Source of the DNA: Phymatolithon calcareum
Lineage: Eukaryota > Rhodophyta > Florideophyceae > Hapalidiales
Direction: 5' to 3'
Length of the DNA: 64,000 nt
NCBI GenBank assembly: GCA_977006965.1
Contig: OZ345354.1
Coordinates: 2,976,001 to 3,040,000 of the forward strand
Part shown: piece by piece, positions 1-10,945 of the stretch
How positions within the stretch are numbered: the first letter of the stretch is position 1
How the letters are laid out: every line of letters begins with the position of its first letter
Notes under the pieces: generated by a model
What the model was told of the DNA's origin: nothing
Seen by the model: the letters and a program-made list of their open reading frames with translations, nothing else
The model's database searches: none
Made by a program: the position numbers and the translations under genes

Positions 1-1403
1 TCAACGGCCTTATCAGGATGTCCTGCATCCCGCTCAATCTGTTCATACTCACGCCACAGAAAGCGTGCACGCGGACTCTCCTTCAAAGCCGTCTCCAGCA
101 ATTCACGAGCACGCAACATATTCCCTTCCCTTGCTTCCAGAGTTGCCAAAAGCGCCAGCAACGCCGGCGACCGTCGGTCCACCGCGAATCCATGTGCAAG
201 ATATCTACGAGCCACGATTTCCCGTCCCATGGATAGTTCTAGCGCTGCCCATGCATGCCACGTGCGCACAACATGCGCACTTTTAGGAGCCGCCCACACA
301 GCCTCCTGAAACAGTCCACGAGCACGCTCCAAGTTCCCCGCCGCACGCTCAACACATGCCCAAGCATGCCACAGCGGCGCATGTGTGCGCGAGATACGCA
401 CACCGGCCTCGAAGTACTTGCGCGCCTTGGCGAGACTCCCAGCACGAAACTCAAGCAGTGCCGCCGCCTGCAGCGGCGCCGGATCATTCGGGCGCACGGA
501 GCGCGCAACGGCGAGAAGTTCCCTTGCACGTACGACGCGCCCCACACGCTCCACAGCAACGGCATGCGAGACATATGCATGCGCGTTGCGCGGGGAAACA
601 CGATGAGCCTCTTCGAACAGCGCGATGGCAGCATCGGTACGTCCAACTCCATCCTCCAGCGCTCCCCAGACGACGTACGTGGCGCCGTTGCGCGGATTAG
701 CAGCAACCCCCTTCTTGAAGCAATCGCGTGCAGCGGCGAAGTTCCCCCTTTCACGCTCAAGCACGCCCCACACATGCCAAACGTAGTAATTGTCAGGGTC
801 GGCCTCACTGCCATGCAGGAAGCACTCTGCGGCACGGTCAAAGTCGCGCGCATGACGCTTTTCCCACAGACCGAGCGCTACCCAACTGGCGCAATGCAAA
901 GGGTCGGTGCGCACGGCGGCGGAGAAGAGGGCGTGTGCGCGCGACAGATTTCCAGAACGCTCCTCGAGCACTCCCCATGCTTGTAGAAGATGGGCATTAC
1001 CGCGTGAATGGCGCGCGCCTTCGCGGAACGCGGCACGCGCCTCGGTGATGCGGCCGGAGACAGAGCGGAGTCGGGCGATACCGAGCCAGGCGCGACCGTC
1101 GGTGCGGTCCTGCTTCAGGACGCGTTGATAGAGGGCTTCCGCCGCGGCACGGGTGCCCTCGCGACGAGATAGCATGCGCGCATGATAGGTGAGAAGGTCG
1201 CGTTGCACGGGAAGAGGGGGTGGGATGTAGTCGGAGGGGGATGAGGTGGGTGAACGAGGTGCATCTAGAAGACTGTCCTTCACTTTACGGGAGAGCTCCT
1301 CGGCGCAGGCGCGGGGAGGGCGAGTCAGTGGTAGACGGTTTGAGCGCGGGCGTTTGGAAGGTAGGCGTAGTGGCGCGGTTGCAAAGAAGAGGGGTGCGGA
1401 CAT
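1..1403 (-). CDS. HAT/TPR-repeat protein, Mbb1/HCF107-like chloroplast RNA maturation factor (C-terminus beyond window)
   Basis: About 467 codons are open on the minus strand from an ATG at 1401-1403 and run off the window start without a stop. After about 75 residues the protein is a continuous array of ~34-residue helical repeats of the HAT (half-a-TPR) kind, with recurring patterns such as NLSRAHALFSAAV, NLERARGLFQEAV and NMLRARELLETAL, each with W-A/G-L/V-E and A-R pairs. The first ~75 residues are rich in R, S, P and A with few acidic residues, like a plastid transit peptide. Known members of this family (Mbb1 of Chlamydomonas, HCF107 of Arabidopsis) bind and protect the 5' ends of psbB/psbH transcripts. 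Repeat family is clear; the exact orthology is inference because only part of the gene is visible and other HAT proteins (RNA-processing factors) look similar. Confidence 0.72.
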   Translation of the reverse strand, partial: MSAPLFFATAPLRLPSKRPRSNRLPLTRPPRACAEELSRKVKDSLLDAPRSPTSSPSDYIPPPLPVQRDLLTYHARMLSRREGTRAAAEALYQRVLKQDRTDGRAWLGIARLRSVSGRITEARAAFREGARHSRGNAHLLQAWGVLEERSGNLSRAHALFSAAVRTDPLHCASWVALGLWEKRHARDFDRAAECFLHGSEADPDNYYVWHVWGVLERERGNFAAARDCFKKGVAANPRNGATYVVWGALEDGVGRTDAAIALFEEAHRVSPRNAHAYVSHAVAVERVGRVVRARELLAVARSVRPNDPAPLQAAALLEFRAGSLAKARKYFEAGVRISRTHAPLWHAWACVERAAGNLERARGLFQEAVWAAPKSAHVVRTWHAWAALELSMGREIVARRYLAHGFAVDRRSPALLALLATLEAREGNMLRARELLETALKESPRARFLWREYEQIERDAGHPDKAV

Positions 1404-3470
1404 GGTAATATGGAGCCGCGATGGGTGGTTTTGACGAGGGGAGAATTGATAACAACGGGATATCTTTCATCACTCCTTACGGAGAGCTGACGAACATCGT
1501 GAGGTGTGCATTTCTGCAGCTTGCTTGATTATCGTGGTATGATGTCTTGGAATCTTCTGTAATTGAGATTCCTTTTTCGTCAAGAATCTCAACCATGATA
1601 ATCTCGTGTCCCGCCTTCTTTCTAGACCGGTCTGGAACTCGAACATGCGACTCTTGTTGACAACAAGAATTTGTACGGGGTTAGTTTATTGAGTTGAACA
1701 TTGGTGTCCAAAATTGTACAGAGAAGCTTCCGAAAACAGTTTCGACATACAGCCAAAAACGGGAATCATATGCTTCTCGATGCATATTACTTTACAGCTT
1801 GTCGTAGCCTTGAGAAGACTTACTGAGGTGTGAACTATTAGTGACTTCTTCCGCCAGGTGACCCTGAGAAAACTTGAGGCAGAATTTGGCTTTTTGCCGC
1901 CTTACCAACCAAATAGTAATTAAATTTGATGTTTAGAATAGACTAGTGGCGATTTGAAGAAGAGGGAACGGTGGAGGGCGTGAACGTTCAGGACTGAAAA
2001 TGGGTGCACTGTGTCCTCGCAGATAGTGGGAATAAGTTGGATGATCGCAGGTTCAAAAATGTACAATTCGAGCAAAAGCTGCAAGAAATATTCATGAAAC
2101 GATTTGTCGTCGTGTGTGCATTGTAGCACTTTCCGGGGGATCGCGCGCGCTGAATGTGCTGGGAGAATTCAATGAAGATGTGCCTTTAACCGAAGTCCAG
2201 GATTGTCAGAGGTCTGCCTTCATGAGGTAGCAATTCTAACACTGTAAAGTCAGGACTATATAGTACTCAATTTTATGTCGCCCCCCATTCCGCTTCCCCT
2301 CTCAGAGCAAGAAGAAACAAGATTGCAAAGCGCCGTCAACGCAATTCAGGAGACCTGCCCAAAAGCACGAAGTAGAAATGTAGGCAACGCGATTTAGCGC
2401 TATGATAAGCCTCTCAGGTGCTAAATAGACAACGAGAGCTTGAAATAAACTCACATCCATCCATTCCGTTTCCCGCCATTGTCTCCATGCACGCGCAGAT
2501 GCGCGGTCGCCGACTGGATCTGGCCATGCGTGGCATACTTCATGCTCGTACGCGCACAAATTCGCCCGACACTTACTTAGGTCCACGGAACGCCGTTCGC
2601 GCCCGTCGGTATCAGCGGCTTGATTATCGCGCCCTTCAGCATCGATCACTTCACCGGAGCTCCTGTCAGCACCCAACGCAAAAATAACGCGTATGTCCGA
2701 AAAGGCACGAACTTGGGAACGGGACAACTCGGCGAGCGCGGCGATTGTGACAGGTTTTTTGCTGCCAGACTTTGCCCCTGCGTGCTACTGGCCGGTCGCT
2801 CTGCATTCCGTGATTTGATTCCTTTCAAACTTGTAGAAGTAGCGCCAGTGTGACAGCATGTTATCCTTTCCTCTCCCTCCCAATACTCGGTTCAGAGAAC
2901 GGCTTTTATAGTGTACTTTCTGAGGTGCTCTACGACGTAACCGTAGGAACCTAGTTTGCAATATCGTTCCGGTAGATTCGGGTCTGCGGTCATGCAATAT
3001 TATCGGTAACCAAAATGCTGTGTATGCATCTACCATTGGCCTTGCACGTGAAACCCTGAATATCTTTCATGTCATTCGTTCATGGATTAAATGAACTCTT
3101 CCGCACTGATGTCAGTGTCTTGGACTTGATCATCGCGGCGCATGGAAAGTTTCCCAAGATTGAAACCAAGGCACTCTGCAAATGCAGACACACTTCTTCA
3201 CGCCCTTTCTGATGCAATTTCTCTAGCGTTTACTTCCCTAGTGCTACAGTTCTACAGTTCTCCAAAACACTACTTAAACAACCTGCTGAGTCCTGACTAG
3301 CAGACTCGGCAGGGTAAGTAAAGTAGGAAGGTCTAGACGAGTTTTCTGCCTTTTCCCGACTTTTCCATCCGGTCTTTTGGACTGACAGTCAGCTAAGAAG
3401 GGTATGGCCCTTGAAAATCGCCCAATGCACTAAACTCGCCAAACACATATGCGTTAAAATTGTGATACCT
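1404..3470. other. intergenic, no recognisable gene
   Basis: Short open frames here show no domain or codon pattern I recognise, including a 141-codon minus frame at 2302-2727. A ~47-bp stretch near 2411-2457 is similar to 41917-41963 (both read GTGCTAAATAGACAA), so at least one old dispersed repeat is present. Confidence 0.5.
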
Positions 3471-3847
3471 GTCTTGGATAGCGCAAGGGTCCTTTGTCGT
3501 TGAGGCTTGATCAGGGCTGTTTTCGAAGGTGCATGACAGATAGGTGTTTCGTGGCGCCCAATGCTAGGGTGCTGCACTTCATGTGACCTTGTAGGGTCTC
3601 TGCGGATATCATTAGTGGATATCATTTACAACACCCCCGTACATAGTTTCGTGTCTCCCGTGTAGGGGAGCACCCCTACGGGGGTGTTGTATATGATATC
3701 CGCTAATGATATCCGCAGAGACCCTACAAGGTCACATGAAGTGCAGCACCCGAGCATTGGGCGCCACGAAACACCTATCTGTCATGTACCTTCGAAAACA
3801 GCCCTGATCAAGCCTCAACGGCAAAGGACCCTTGTGCTATCCAAGAC
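3471..3847. repeat. foldback (long inverted repeat) element
   Basis: Two arms of about 170 bp face each other: 3471-3640 and 3677-3847, with about 36 bp between. They are nearly identical; the same peptide pattern (DIRRDPTRSHEVQHPSIGRH) appears when each arm is read outward-in on opposite strands. Similarity stops abruptly at both outer ends. No coding capacity. This is the structure of a foldback/MITE-type element or a hairpin RNA source; no other copy is seen in the window. Confidence 0.85.
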
Positions 3848-4493
3848 CATACCATCCGAATTTCAGGAATACATTGATATATGGGAATCATATTATCTTC
3901 GGGAGAAACAAAGCTTTTTTCCTCGGTTTGTACTTCGACTTCTGAGCCACTATTTTAGTATATGGTTGCCCATGCGAACACAGCGAGTTCATGCTCCGCG
4001 ATTGAGATTCTGGGTAGCCGGTTTGATTCTTGGACCGCAATACGTGCACATTTTCCTTGCCATAAAACGTTATTGACATCGGCATGCGAAGGAGTTGTAT
4101 CTTGGCAGGTAATCGTGTTGAAGCCGCGCGCTCTTGTCCTGGCACTCGCCCATTGGGAGCTACAGAAGGAAAGGTTCTGCCCTTGCTTCCTTATCCCAAG
4201 CCTTGTGTCCGCCCGTCCCAGAGGACCTACCGATAGGGTCGAGAGACTGTGTCCGAACTGTAAGCGTTGGGCACCAAATCCAGTATGTAGTTTAGAGAAG
4301 ACGTCCATAACACGCAGGACACGCAATTCTGCGTGTAGCTCAATCACTGGAAAGTCAATAACAGATACTACTGTACTTTGCTGTCATTCGCTTTATGTAC
4401 GCTTTGTACTCTGGTTTGAAGCACTTTGTACATTGCGCAGACACCGCGATGGACCATTCTTGAAGGCAAAGGTGATGAAGCATCCGGGAAGCC

Positions 4494-4610
4494 TTAATAT
4501 AGCTCCCTGAATACATGAAAATGCCTCCACTACTGCGAAATGAGATTATGAATGTATACCAGCGTGAAGCTGCCGCGGTACATTAAATTTTGAAGCTTCA
4601 ATCATAATTT
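4494..4610 (+). repeat. dispersed direct repeat, copy 1
   Basis: Shares an ordered series of blocks with 5608-5717: GCTCCCTG, AGATTATG, TATACCA, CGTGAAGCTGCC, GGTACA and AGCTTCAATCATA, with small indels. Same orientation, about 1.1 kb apart. Confidence 0.65.
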
Positions 4611-5607
4611 ATAAATCGAGAGAGAGAGAGACCCGACTTTATAGAAGAAAAGTGGGATGGGGTGTATGGCCCTCAACTAAAAGCACTTTGCTAACTAGGG
4701 TTCATGATAGAGAACCCGGCGGTGAAAGTGACGATGCCATGTCAATGGCCGGTATAGCGTGGTTCAGGGTCGTTAGCTCGTTGCCGCTATTGCGATCGTG
4801 TGTAGCCTTGTCGGCGCGCAATCTTTGCGGTGAAAAAAATGATCAATTTACTCCTCCCTCGTCCTCCCCCCTCCTATCTCTCTGGGCGGAAACACTTATG
4901 TCTAAACGCACACTAACTCTTCAAACTCTAAAGGTCTCGAGTGAGGAGCATACGAACTCCTGCGATGACACGAACGCATGAAATGCAGATAAATCAATGT
5001 GACTAAGTAAAAGGGATTGGGATTGCTTTTTTACTCTTGGCATTGAATGGGCTTGCCGTGGATAGACGATTCGATGTCGCTCGCAATGTGCTGCATACGC
5101 GATGACCGCGTGGATCGCTGGACTCGATCTTGAATCATTGCTTCATAGCTCAGTGCTAATTTGATGCACATGAATAGTTGGAGCGGGACAGTCGCAAGAC
5201 GTCTTACATCGTCTGGGCTAACTTCGCCGTTAGAGCATCATGCATTCTCCACATGATATCCAATCGGCATCTATTGATGGCGACAGCAGTGAGCTGCAGA
5301 GCACGGGAAACAAGCGGATGAGGAGGTTCGTGCGCTTCAAAGTAGGGGAAGTTCCACAGTGTTGTGCAATATTCAAAGTAAGGGTATGTGGTCCTCGTCA
5401 AAAACCGGAACCGAGGCGCCTTTAGCTGTTTATGGCGAAAGCGTGGAAATCGATCCCCTTCGCGACGGAAGTTGGACCGCAGCGTCGCGTTTTTGCCTTC
5501 TCCGTGGAGTCGACAGTCCAGGACGGATGGTGGCCAGCATTGGGGACGCAAGCGGCGGAATGAGATTTGACGAACGTGAGGTCGTAACGCCTACAAGTAT
5601 GCCTAAC

Positions 5608-5717
5608 ATGTGGCTCCCTGGGTGCATTGCAGATACTGCTCAAGGAGATTATGGATATATACCACCGTGAAGCTGCCAGGGTACACCAACCTAGGGTTAA
5701 GGAGCTTCAATCATAGT
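5608..5717 (+). repeat. dispersed direct repeat, copy 2
   Basis: Second copy of the repeat at 4494-4610, same strand. The two could be the direct ends of one degenerate 1.2-kb unit or two independent insertions. Confidence 0.65.
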
Positions 5718-5971
5718 AAATCAACAAAACTATCGATAAAGTTGTAAACGTCGTTCTAAACATTTGGCGTTTAAGGAAGCGACAGGAGATCATTTTGCGT
5801 GAGGTGCTTGCAATATGCTTCTGAGAAGTCAGAGTCCTATTTATAGTATTGGAATATTCTTGAAAACCCAATTTCCCACAGCCACCTCACAAACAACTAC
5901 TCCACGTCTTCTCGCTTGCCGTGACAGGTCGACCTCCTCGTAGAAAAGTCATATTCCTCACCCCTGCAGCC

Positions 5972-6301
5972 ATGCCACTGTGTCGTCCAATCCACCGATT
6001 ACTTTTTGTGTTACTCCCTTTCCTCTCGACGATCACGCTTGTCTTGGCCCATATTTCCTGGAACGATGCTCCGCGCGTCATCTGGGCTGCGCACTGTGAC
6101 TTTCGAGGCAACGACATCGGAAGTACCCAAGTTCGCGTGAAGTGCTGTTCCGCCGAATGCGAGCGCTTCCCTCGTTGCACCCACTTTGCCTGGACTACAT
6201 ACAACGACGGTACTTGCTCGTTGAAGCACAGTCCGGGCATTATCAAATCTGCTGCCATTGAGTACCACCTCTATGGCCCGCACTGTGGCATCTTCAAGTA
6301 A
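5972..6301 (+). CDS. small secreted protein with Apple/PAN-like domain
   Basis: 109 residues. I take the ATG at 5972 rather than an in-frame one at 5921, because it places a textbook signal peptide at the N-terminus (PLCRPIHRLLFVLLPFLST then ITLVLA, cleavage expected after about residue 26). The mature part of about 83 residues has regularly spaced cysteines and the Apple/PAN pattern: C-D-F-R-G-N-D, then a KCCSAEC cluster, a C-T-H-F-A-W-T segment, and N-D-G-T-C-S-L-K. PAN/Apple domains bind proteins or carbohydrates outside the cell. The product is a single short domain; the partner cannot be told. Family assignment rests on the cysteine and aromatic pattern only. The gene stands alone between repeats. 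Confidence 0.65.
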   Translation: MPLCRPIHRLLFVLLPFLSTITLVLAHISWNDAPRVIWAAHCDFRGNDIGSTQVRVKCCSAECERFPRCTHFAWTTYNDGTCSLKHSPGIIKSAAIEYHLYGPHCGIFK

Positions 6302-7734
6302 TGGTCTCGCTATTTACGCTCCGACAAGTCCGTGTCACTCTCGCGGGAGTTCAACGAAGAGGGCGGAGTGTAAGAGAGGAGACGGCCGATGTCGTTGATC
6401 GTGCCTCTTCAGGGAGTCGTTTGAACAATTGAATGAGTTTACGTCGTTCTTCCTGGATCGTCTTCTTTGTTGTTGTTTTGGATTGTCGTCCTTATTGACG
6501 GATTCCTAACTGTTGTCCCTGGCCCGCAATTCAGGATGGGACATTTGCTATTTGTGCTCTATGGATTGATACTACAAGTCATGCAACTGACTGCGTGACA
6601 TCTCAGTGTCCTGCCGCCGGGTGTGCTACTGGTAGTATCCATTTCTTGATAGTCAGACTCGAGAGAGGGTCTTTAGTCTGATGTAGAAGAGAGTGACTTG
6701 TTACACTCACCTCCCCTTAGGAGTTCGACGTCCGCGTCGATCTTCCGTACTTTTTCGCAAGATCTAAGTAGTGTCGCAGCTCAGGCTTCGGGAACCTAAC
6801 AGCTTCGCCGTTGGGGTCTCGTTTGAACTGGACCATGTAAAAATGTTTGCATTCTTCGCGCTTCTTCTTCAACACTGGCAGAACCTCATGTCTGGTAGTG
6901 TCATCATCATGGTCTCACACGGCATATCGGTTTTTGTACAGATCCTTCTGATGGGAAATCGAGGATTGTCCAGAGTCCCTCCACTGCTCTCACCATGAGA
7001 TCATCCGCGAGTAGCTTGTAGGGAGGTTCCGCAGAAGTTGAGGCGGAGGATATATCACAGGGCAACTTTCAGCACAATGAAGTATGCCAATTGGAGCGGA
7101 CGATCATTGTTGAGGAGGTAAAACCTGGACAGATCGGTCAAAACAAGATGCTAGAATTCGCTCCGATATTTGCACATCATTCGACAATAGGTCAGTCGTA
7201 ATTCCAACGCTATTTACCACGTGCAGTGCAGTGTAGTGCTCCGAACCATTCAACCAGACCTAACCAGTCCCAGACCCAGATCTGGAAAACAAGCGCGAGC
7301 TCGGAGAAATCAGGCCTTTCAGTCCGGGTGTCAAGTCAAGTCAGTTCTCATTTTTATCATGTCTGCGACGTCACACGAAATGGATTTTATGTAAGATATT
7401 GATCCATTTGATCACAAGGTCTGTATCTTTCCTTGTTTGATTATCTCTTGGAAGAATACACGAGTTTTGCAGATGCCTAGACGAGTTCCTTTCAAGCACT
7501 CGTGTCACTGTGTCTTGCCTTCCAACTAATGTTTCCTCTCACGGAAAGGTCAACACCGGAGTGAGCGATAAATACTCGTTTGAGCAAAACGCATGTAGAG
7601 ACCACTAGGCCATAAGATGTGTGTCCCTGGACCAGGGACATTTGTGGACCTATGATCTACCTATATCAAGGATGTGTATCCCTACAACGCACGTGCTTAG
7701 GTTATAGCGAAAGCGTGCCTATATTTTTCTTGTT
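6302..7734. other. intergenic, no recognisable gene
   Basis: No domain-bearing frame on either strand. The 300 bp after the secreted-protein gene are T-rich, as expected of a 3' UTR. Confidence 0.4.
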
Positions 7735-8246
7735 CAGTCAACCCTCGATAACTGGCACCTCCATTTTTGGACATCCTCGATTTTGAGAATGAACTTGTGT
7801 TCCACGAATACAGTATCTGCGTAAATTTAACCAAAAGTAATGATTATTCGAATCCTCGAGTTGCAGAATACATTCCGCTGGCAGTCACGGCGCTTATCTT
7901 TAATTTTGGCTATATTTTTGCTACATTGCACGTTGCGTATCCTCACATGAAGAATACTGTAAACTATGCGCATTACATTAAGCTTGCCCTTGGGCGTCAT
8001 GCGCAAAGAGTGAAGCTGCAGCTACCCACAGTGCAGTCAAAAGGCTTCCAGCATCGTCGCGGCGACCTGAGGAGACCTCAAGAAGTCGGGAATCTCCGAT
8101 TTTTCAACAAGGATTGATGATGCAATGATCACCTATAGTACACCTGTTGAGATGAACTTATGATTGAACACTCGACTTCAGAATATCCTCGATTCGAGAA
8201 TATTGAATGTTTCCATTTTGCCCATCCAATTATCGAGGATTGACTG
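7735..8246. mobile_element. pogo/Tigger-like MITE, copy 1 (non-autonomous)
   Basis: Ends are a 17-bp inverted repeat, CAGTCAACCCTCGATAA at 7735-7751 and its near complement TTATCGAGGATTGACTG at 8230-8246. Inside, the left part and the right part align with the element at 40431-40828 (for example TTCCACGAATAC, AAATTTAAC, GAGAATATTG, TTGCCCAT). The CAGTnnnnCCTCGATAA terminus resembles those of pogo/Tigger/jerky members of Tc1-mariner. The expected TA duplication is not preserved at the left end (TT), so this copy is old. A 116-codon frame inside (7767-8117) shows no transposase motif. Confidence 0.75.
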
Positions 8247-8607
8247 TATTAAAATACAAGCAGGCTATATTGCAGAAACGATTGTAGGTCAAGTACACGT
8301 GTTTGACTTGGGGGCAACGTGTAAATCGAACGGGTGTTATATTTGCGAATCTGTCATACCAGGAATATAGATTCTAGTTAATTTTAGAATTGAAAAAACC
8401 ATATTGTACCCATGTATCGAAACACACCATTTATCGTGATGAATCGGATATGCATTTAAAGAAATAGAAAATCAGCGTATCAATTCAGGGGGACGGACAT
8501 GCGTGCGGTGCATTGTCCTGGGCAAGCAGCAACGGCAGGAGACCTATCCAGGCCGGTGCCCCAAATTGTGAGCTGCATCCTTACCGAGAACATTGCGCTC
8601 CTGAACG
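8247..8607. other. intergenic, presumed promoter side of the TFIIB-family gene
   Basis: AT-rich at first, GC-richer from about 8500. No gene seen; the last ~100 bp are probably the 5' UTR of the next gene. Confidence 0.35.
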
Positions 8608-10945
8608 ATGCTAGGCTCCACAAAAAAGTGCCCGAACTGCCAAGGCCTCGTCTTCAAAAGAATGTACGTCTTATTCCTCCCTTATTCATTCTCGCCAGCA
8701 CCGCTTTCTTTCGTTTCACCAAGTCTGACGCCCGAGCTCGATGTCGCTGTTCTCTTGACGCGACTTCTTCATGCATTCGCGCGCAGCCTCGCCAATCGCA
8801 CTATACAATGCGACACGTGCAAAACGATCCTCGAGGAGTACTGCAACCATGACCTTGCTGAATACCACGTTACCACCCAATCTGAAGAACTACATTGCGT
8901 TGTCTCCCCGGACTTTCTGCGAAAGCACATAGTAGATGTACGTTGTCTGTTATCGCTCAACTTCGCGCTGTAATGCAAACCGCTTTGGACTAACCTATTC
9001 GTCACCCTGATTAACTCATTCCTTTTAGGATATCCCCAATGATCCATATTGCACGCCTGGTTTCATCACCGCCTTTCGTATGCTCTCTCCGCAATACGAG
9101 CCTGTGTTCGGTGCTCCAGCCCGCACAATGAGCGGCGCTCTTGCAGAAATGGAACGTCTCATCGGTGACGCTCTCTACTCAGGTTACGTCGGCTACAACG
9201 GCCGAGCACCAGGCGGTGGTGTGCGCCCTTCTGATGCTTCCGATCCCTCGGAGCGTGGGAAGGCTGCAGGCGGCGATGCACGTCACATCCTGGTTGCATA
9301 TTTCGAGATCAAGGAACTGGCTAGCATTCTCGGCGTCGATGCAGAGACATCCACACTTGCCATCCGCATTTTCCGCTACACCGCGAGCAACACGTCGCTC
9401 CGGAATCGATCTGTAGAGGCCCTTGCTGCAGCTGCGTTTGCAGCTGCTGTACTCCGCCGCGTGCGAGAAGCCGACGATACGCAAGTGGCGAGTTCTTCCG
9501 GTGCTTTTAACTCAGGCACAGCAGCCGGTAGGGGCTCTAATGATCCGCCGTGGCTTGCAAGATTACGCAGTCTCACCGTACGCGCCATTGCACATGCCGC
9601 CAACATTGACGAACCTGAGGTTCAGAAGAATTTGAAAGTTGTGAACCAGGCGTTGCGGAAACAACGTCCCGACAGCAATGAGTCGGTCATCCAACAAATG
9701 CCGTCATTCTGCCGTGAACTGGGACTGGATGACACGACGCGCCGATTGGCTCTTCAGATTGCTGAAAAAGCCATGCAAATGCACATTTGTGCGCGTCGCC
9801 TGCCGCTCTCAGTCGCCGCGGCATGCATCTATATGGCCTGTCATTTGGATTGCGTTCGAAAGACTCAAGCGATGGTCTGCAGGGCTACGACAGTGACTGA
9901 AGTCACTTTGCGCAAGGTGTATAAGGAATTGATCAAGGAAGAGAGTAAGCTTGTCCCTCAGTGGTTTGTAATCGCCAAAAAGGCAAGAGGTGCTCCTACT
10001 ACGCATATTTCAGCGTTACGGATGCCCTCTGCTTCATCTCAGGATCTCACTGCTCGACAAGCGGCCCCATTCAATGCCGTTGGACAGCAACTTCAGGCTC
10101 CGTCTTCGTCACGAAGTGGGCTACCACTGCCTCCACCTCTACCTCCGGGTTATACACAGGTACAGGTACAGCGGACAGGACAGACTCAACAGCAAATGCA
10201 GGGACAGGTGCAGGTGCAGCGGAGAGCACATGCACAACAGCAATTGCGGGGACAGTCACGGATGTTGACCCAGGTCTCGACGCAACGATCGTTGCCATGT
10301 CAGCGGCACATGCCAACGCAACCACAGGTGCCAACTCAGCGCCAATTGCCGACACAGCGGCAAATGCTGGCGCAGCGCCAATCGCCAGCTCAACGGCAAT
10401 CTCCGGCCCAGCGACCAGTTCCGACACAGCGGATACCCTCCGGGCAACGAACGATGTCGGCACCAGCAAAGCCAGCAAATGTACCAGTTCCGCAAACACG
10501 TCCGCCTCCGCCGCCCAGAGGTACAGCAGCATCAGTCGCTGGTGCGCCGGAAGTTCGTAAAGCGCCCGAGGTGTCAGCGCCTAATGTGACAACAAATCCT
10601 CCAGGAGGACAGGGGAATGCAACTGCCGTTGATAGTACGCAGCCATTAGCAAATGGAACGCCAGGGGAGGGCGTGGCTGCGATGGCAGCGACGATGGCCA
10701 ATATGGACACTGCGCAACAGACAGCAATGATGATGGCGATGATGCAGAACCCGGCGGTTGTGCAAGCGCTCGCAAATGCCATGGCGAAAATGCCGAATGT
10801 ACTGCCTGGCATGATGATGCCACCGCCCCCGCCTCCTCCACCACTGCCACCAAAATTACCTAGCCCGGGACGGTCCAATGATGGAAATGGGGGACCTGGA
10901 CCGATGATGAATGGTGAACCAGAAGTCAATGGAGGAGATTGCTGA
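8608..10945 (+). CDS. TFIIB-family general transcription factor (three exons)
   Basis: Exons 8608-8663, 8787-8937 and 9029-10945 give 707 residues. Introns of 123 and 91 nt both start GTACGT and end in AG, and splicing keeps phase. The spliced N-terminus forms a zinc ribbon with C8-P-N-C11 and C27-D-T-C30, whose two halves lie in different exons. Two cyclin folds follow, about residues 150-280 and 285-390 (LASILGV, then LSVAAACIYMACH). After about residue 400 comes a long tail rich in Q, P and A with a tandem TQRQ/AQRQ patch, methionine-rich stretches and a run of prolines. TFIIB-type proteins bridge TBP-bound promoters and an RNA polymerase. Normal TFIIB is about 310-350 residues, so the tail is unusual. 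It could be TFIIB, a BRF-like Pol III factor or plant-type pBrp; no BRF homology block was recognised, so I leave the class open. Confidence 0.88.
10308..10431 (+). repeat. in-frame glutamine-rich tandem repeat in the TFIIB-family tail
   Basis: Imperfect 12-bp units encoding (T/A)-Q-R-(Q/P)-x-P, about ten in a row, such as TQRQLPTQRQ and AQRQSPAQRQ. Likely to vary in length between strains. Confidence 0.7.

Larger units (their letters stand above)
3848..5971. other. intergenic with degenerate repeats
   Basis: No supportable gene. It contains two related stretches (about 4494-4610 and 5608-5717), a short GA run at 4619-4632, and scattered frames without recognisable domains. A minus frame at 5204-5551 has a patch (YPYFEYCTTLWN) faintly like the end of a LINE reverse transcriptase, too weak to call. 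Confidence 0.4.

Noticed and set aside
239-1128. Several overlapping plus- and minus-strand frames in the first kilobase
   Set aside because: They are shadows of the HAT/TPR gene; only the frame continuing past the window start shows regular repeats.
2302-2727. 141-codon minus frame as a gene
   Set aside because: No domain, no signal, odd composition and overlapping plus frames of similar length.
9961-10560. 199-codon plus frame rich in T, A and S, and its minus counterpart
   Set aside because: Shadow of the repetitive Q/P-rich tail of the TFIIB-family gene in another frame.
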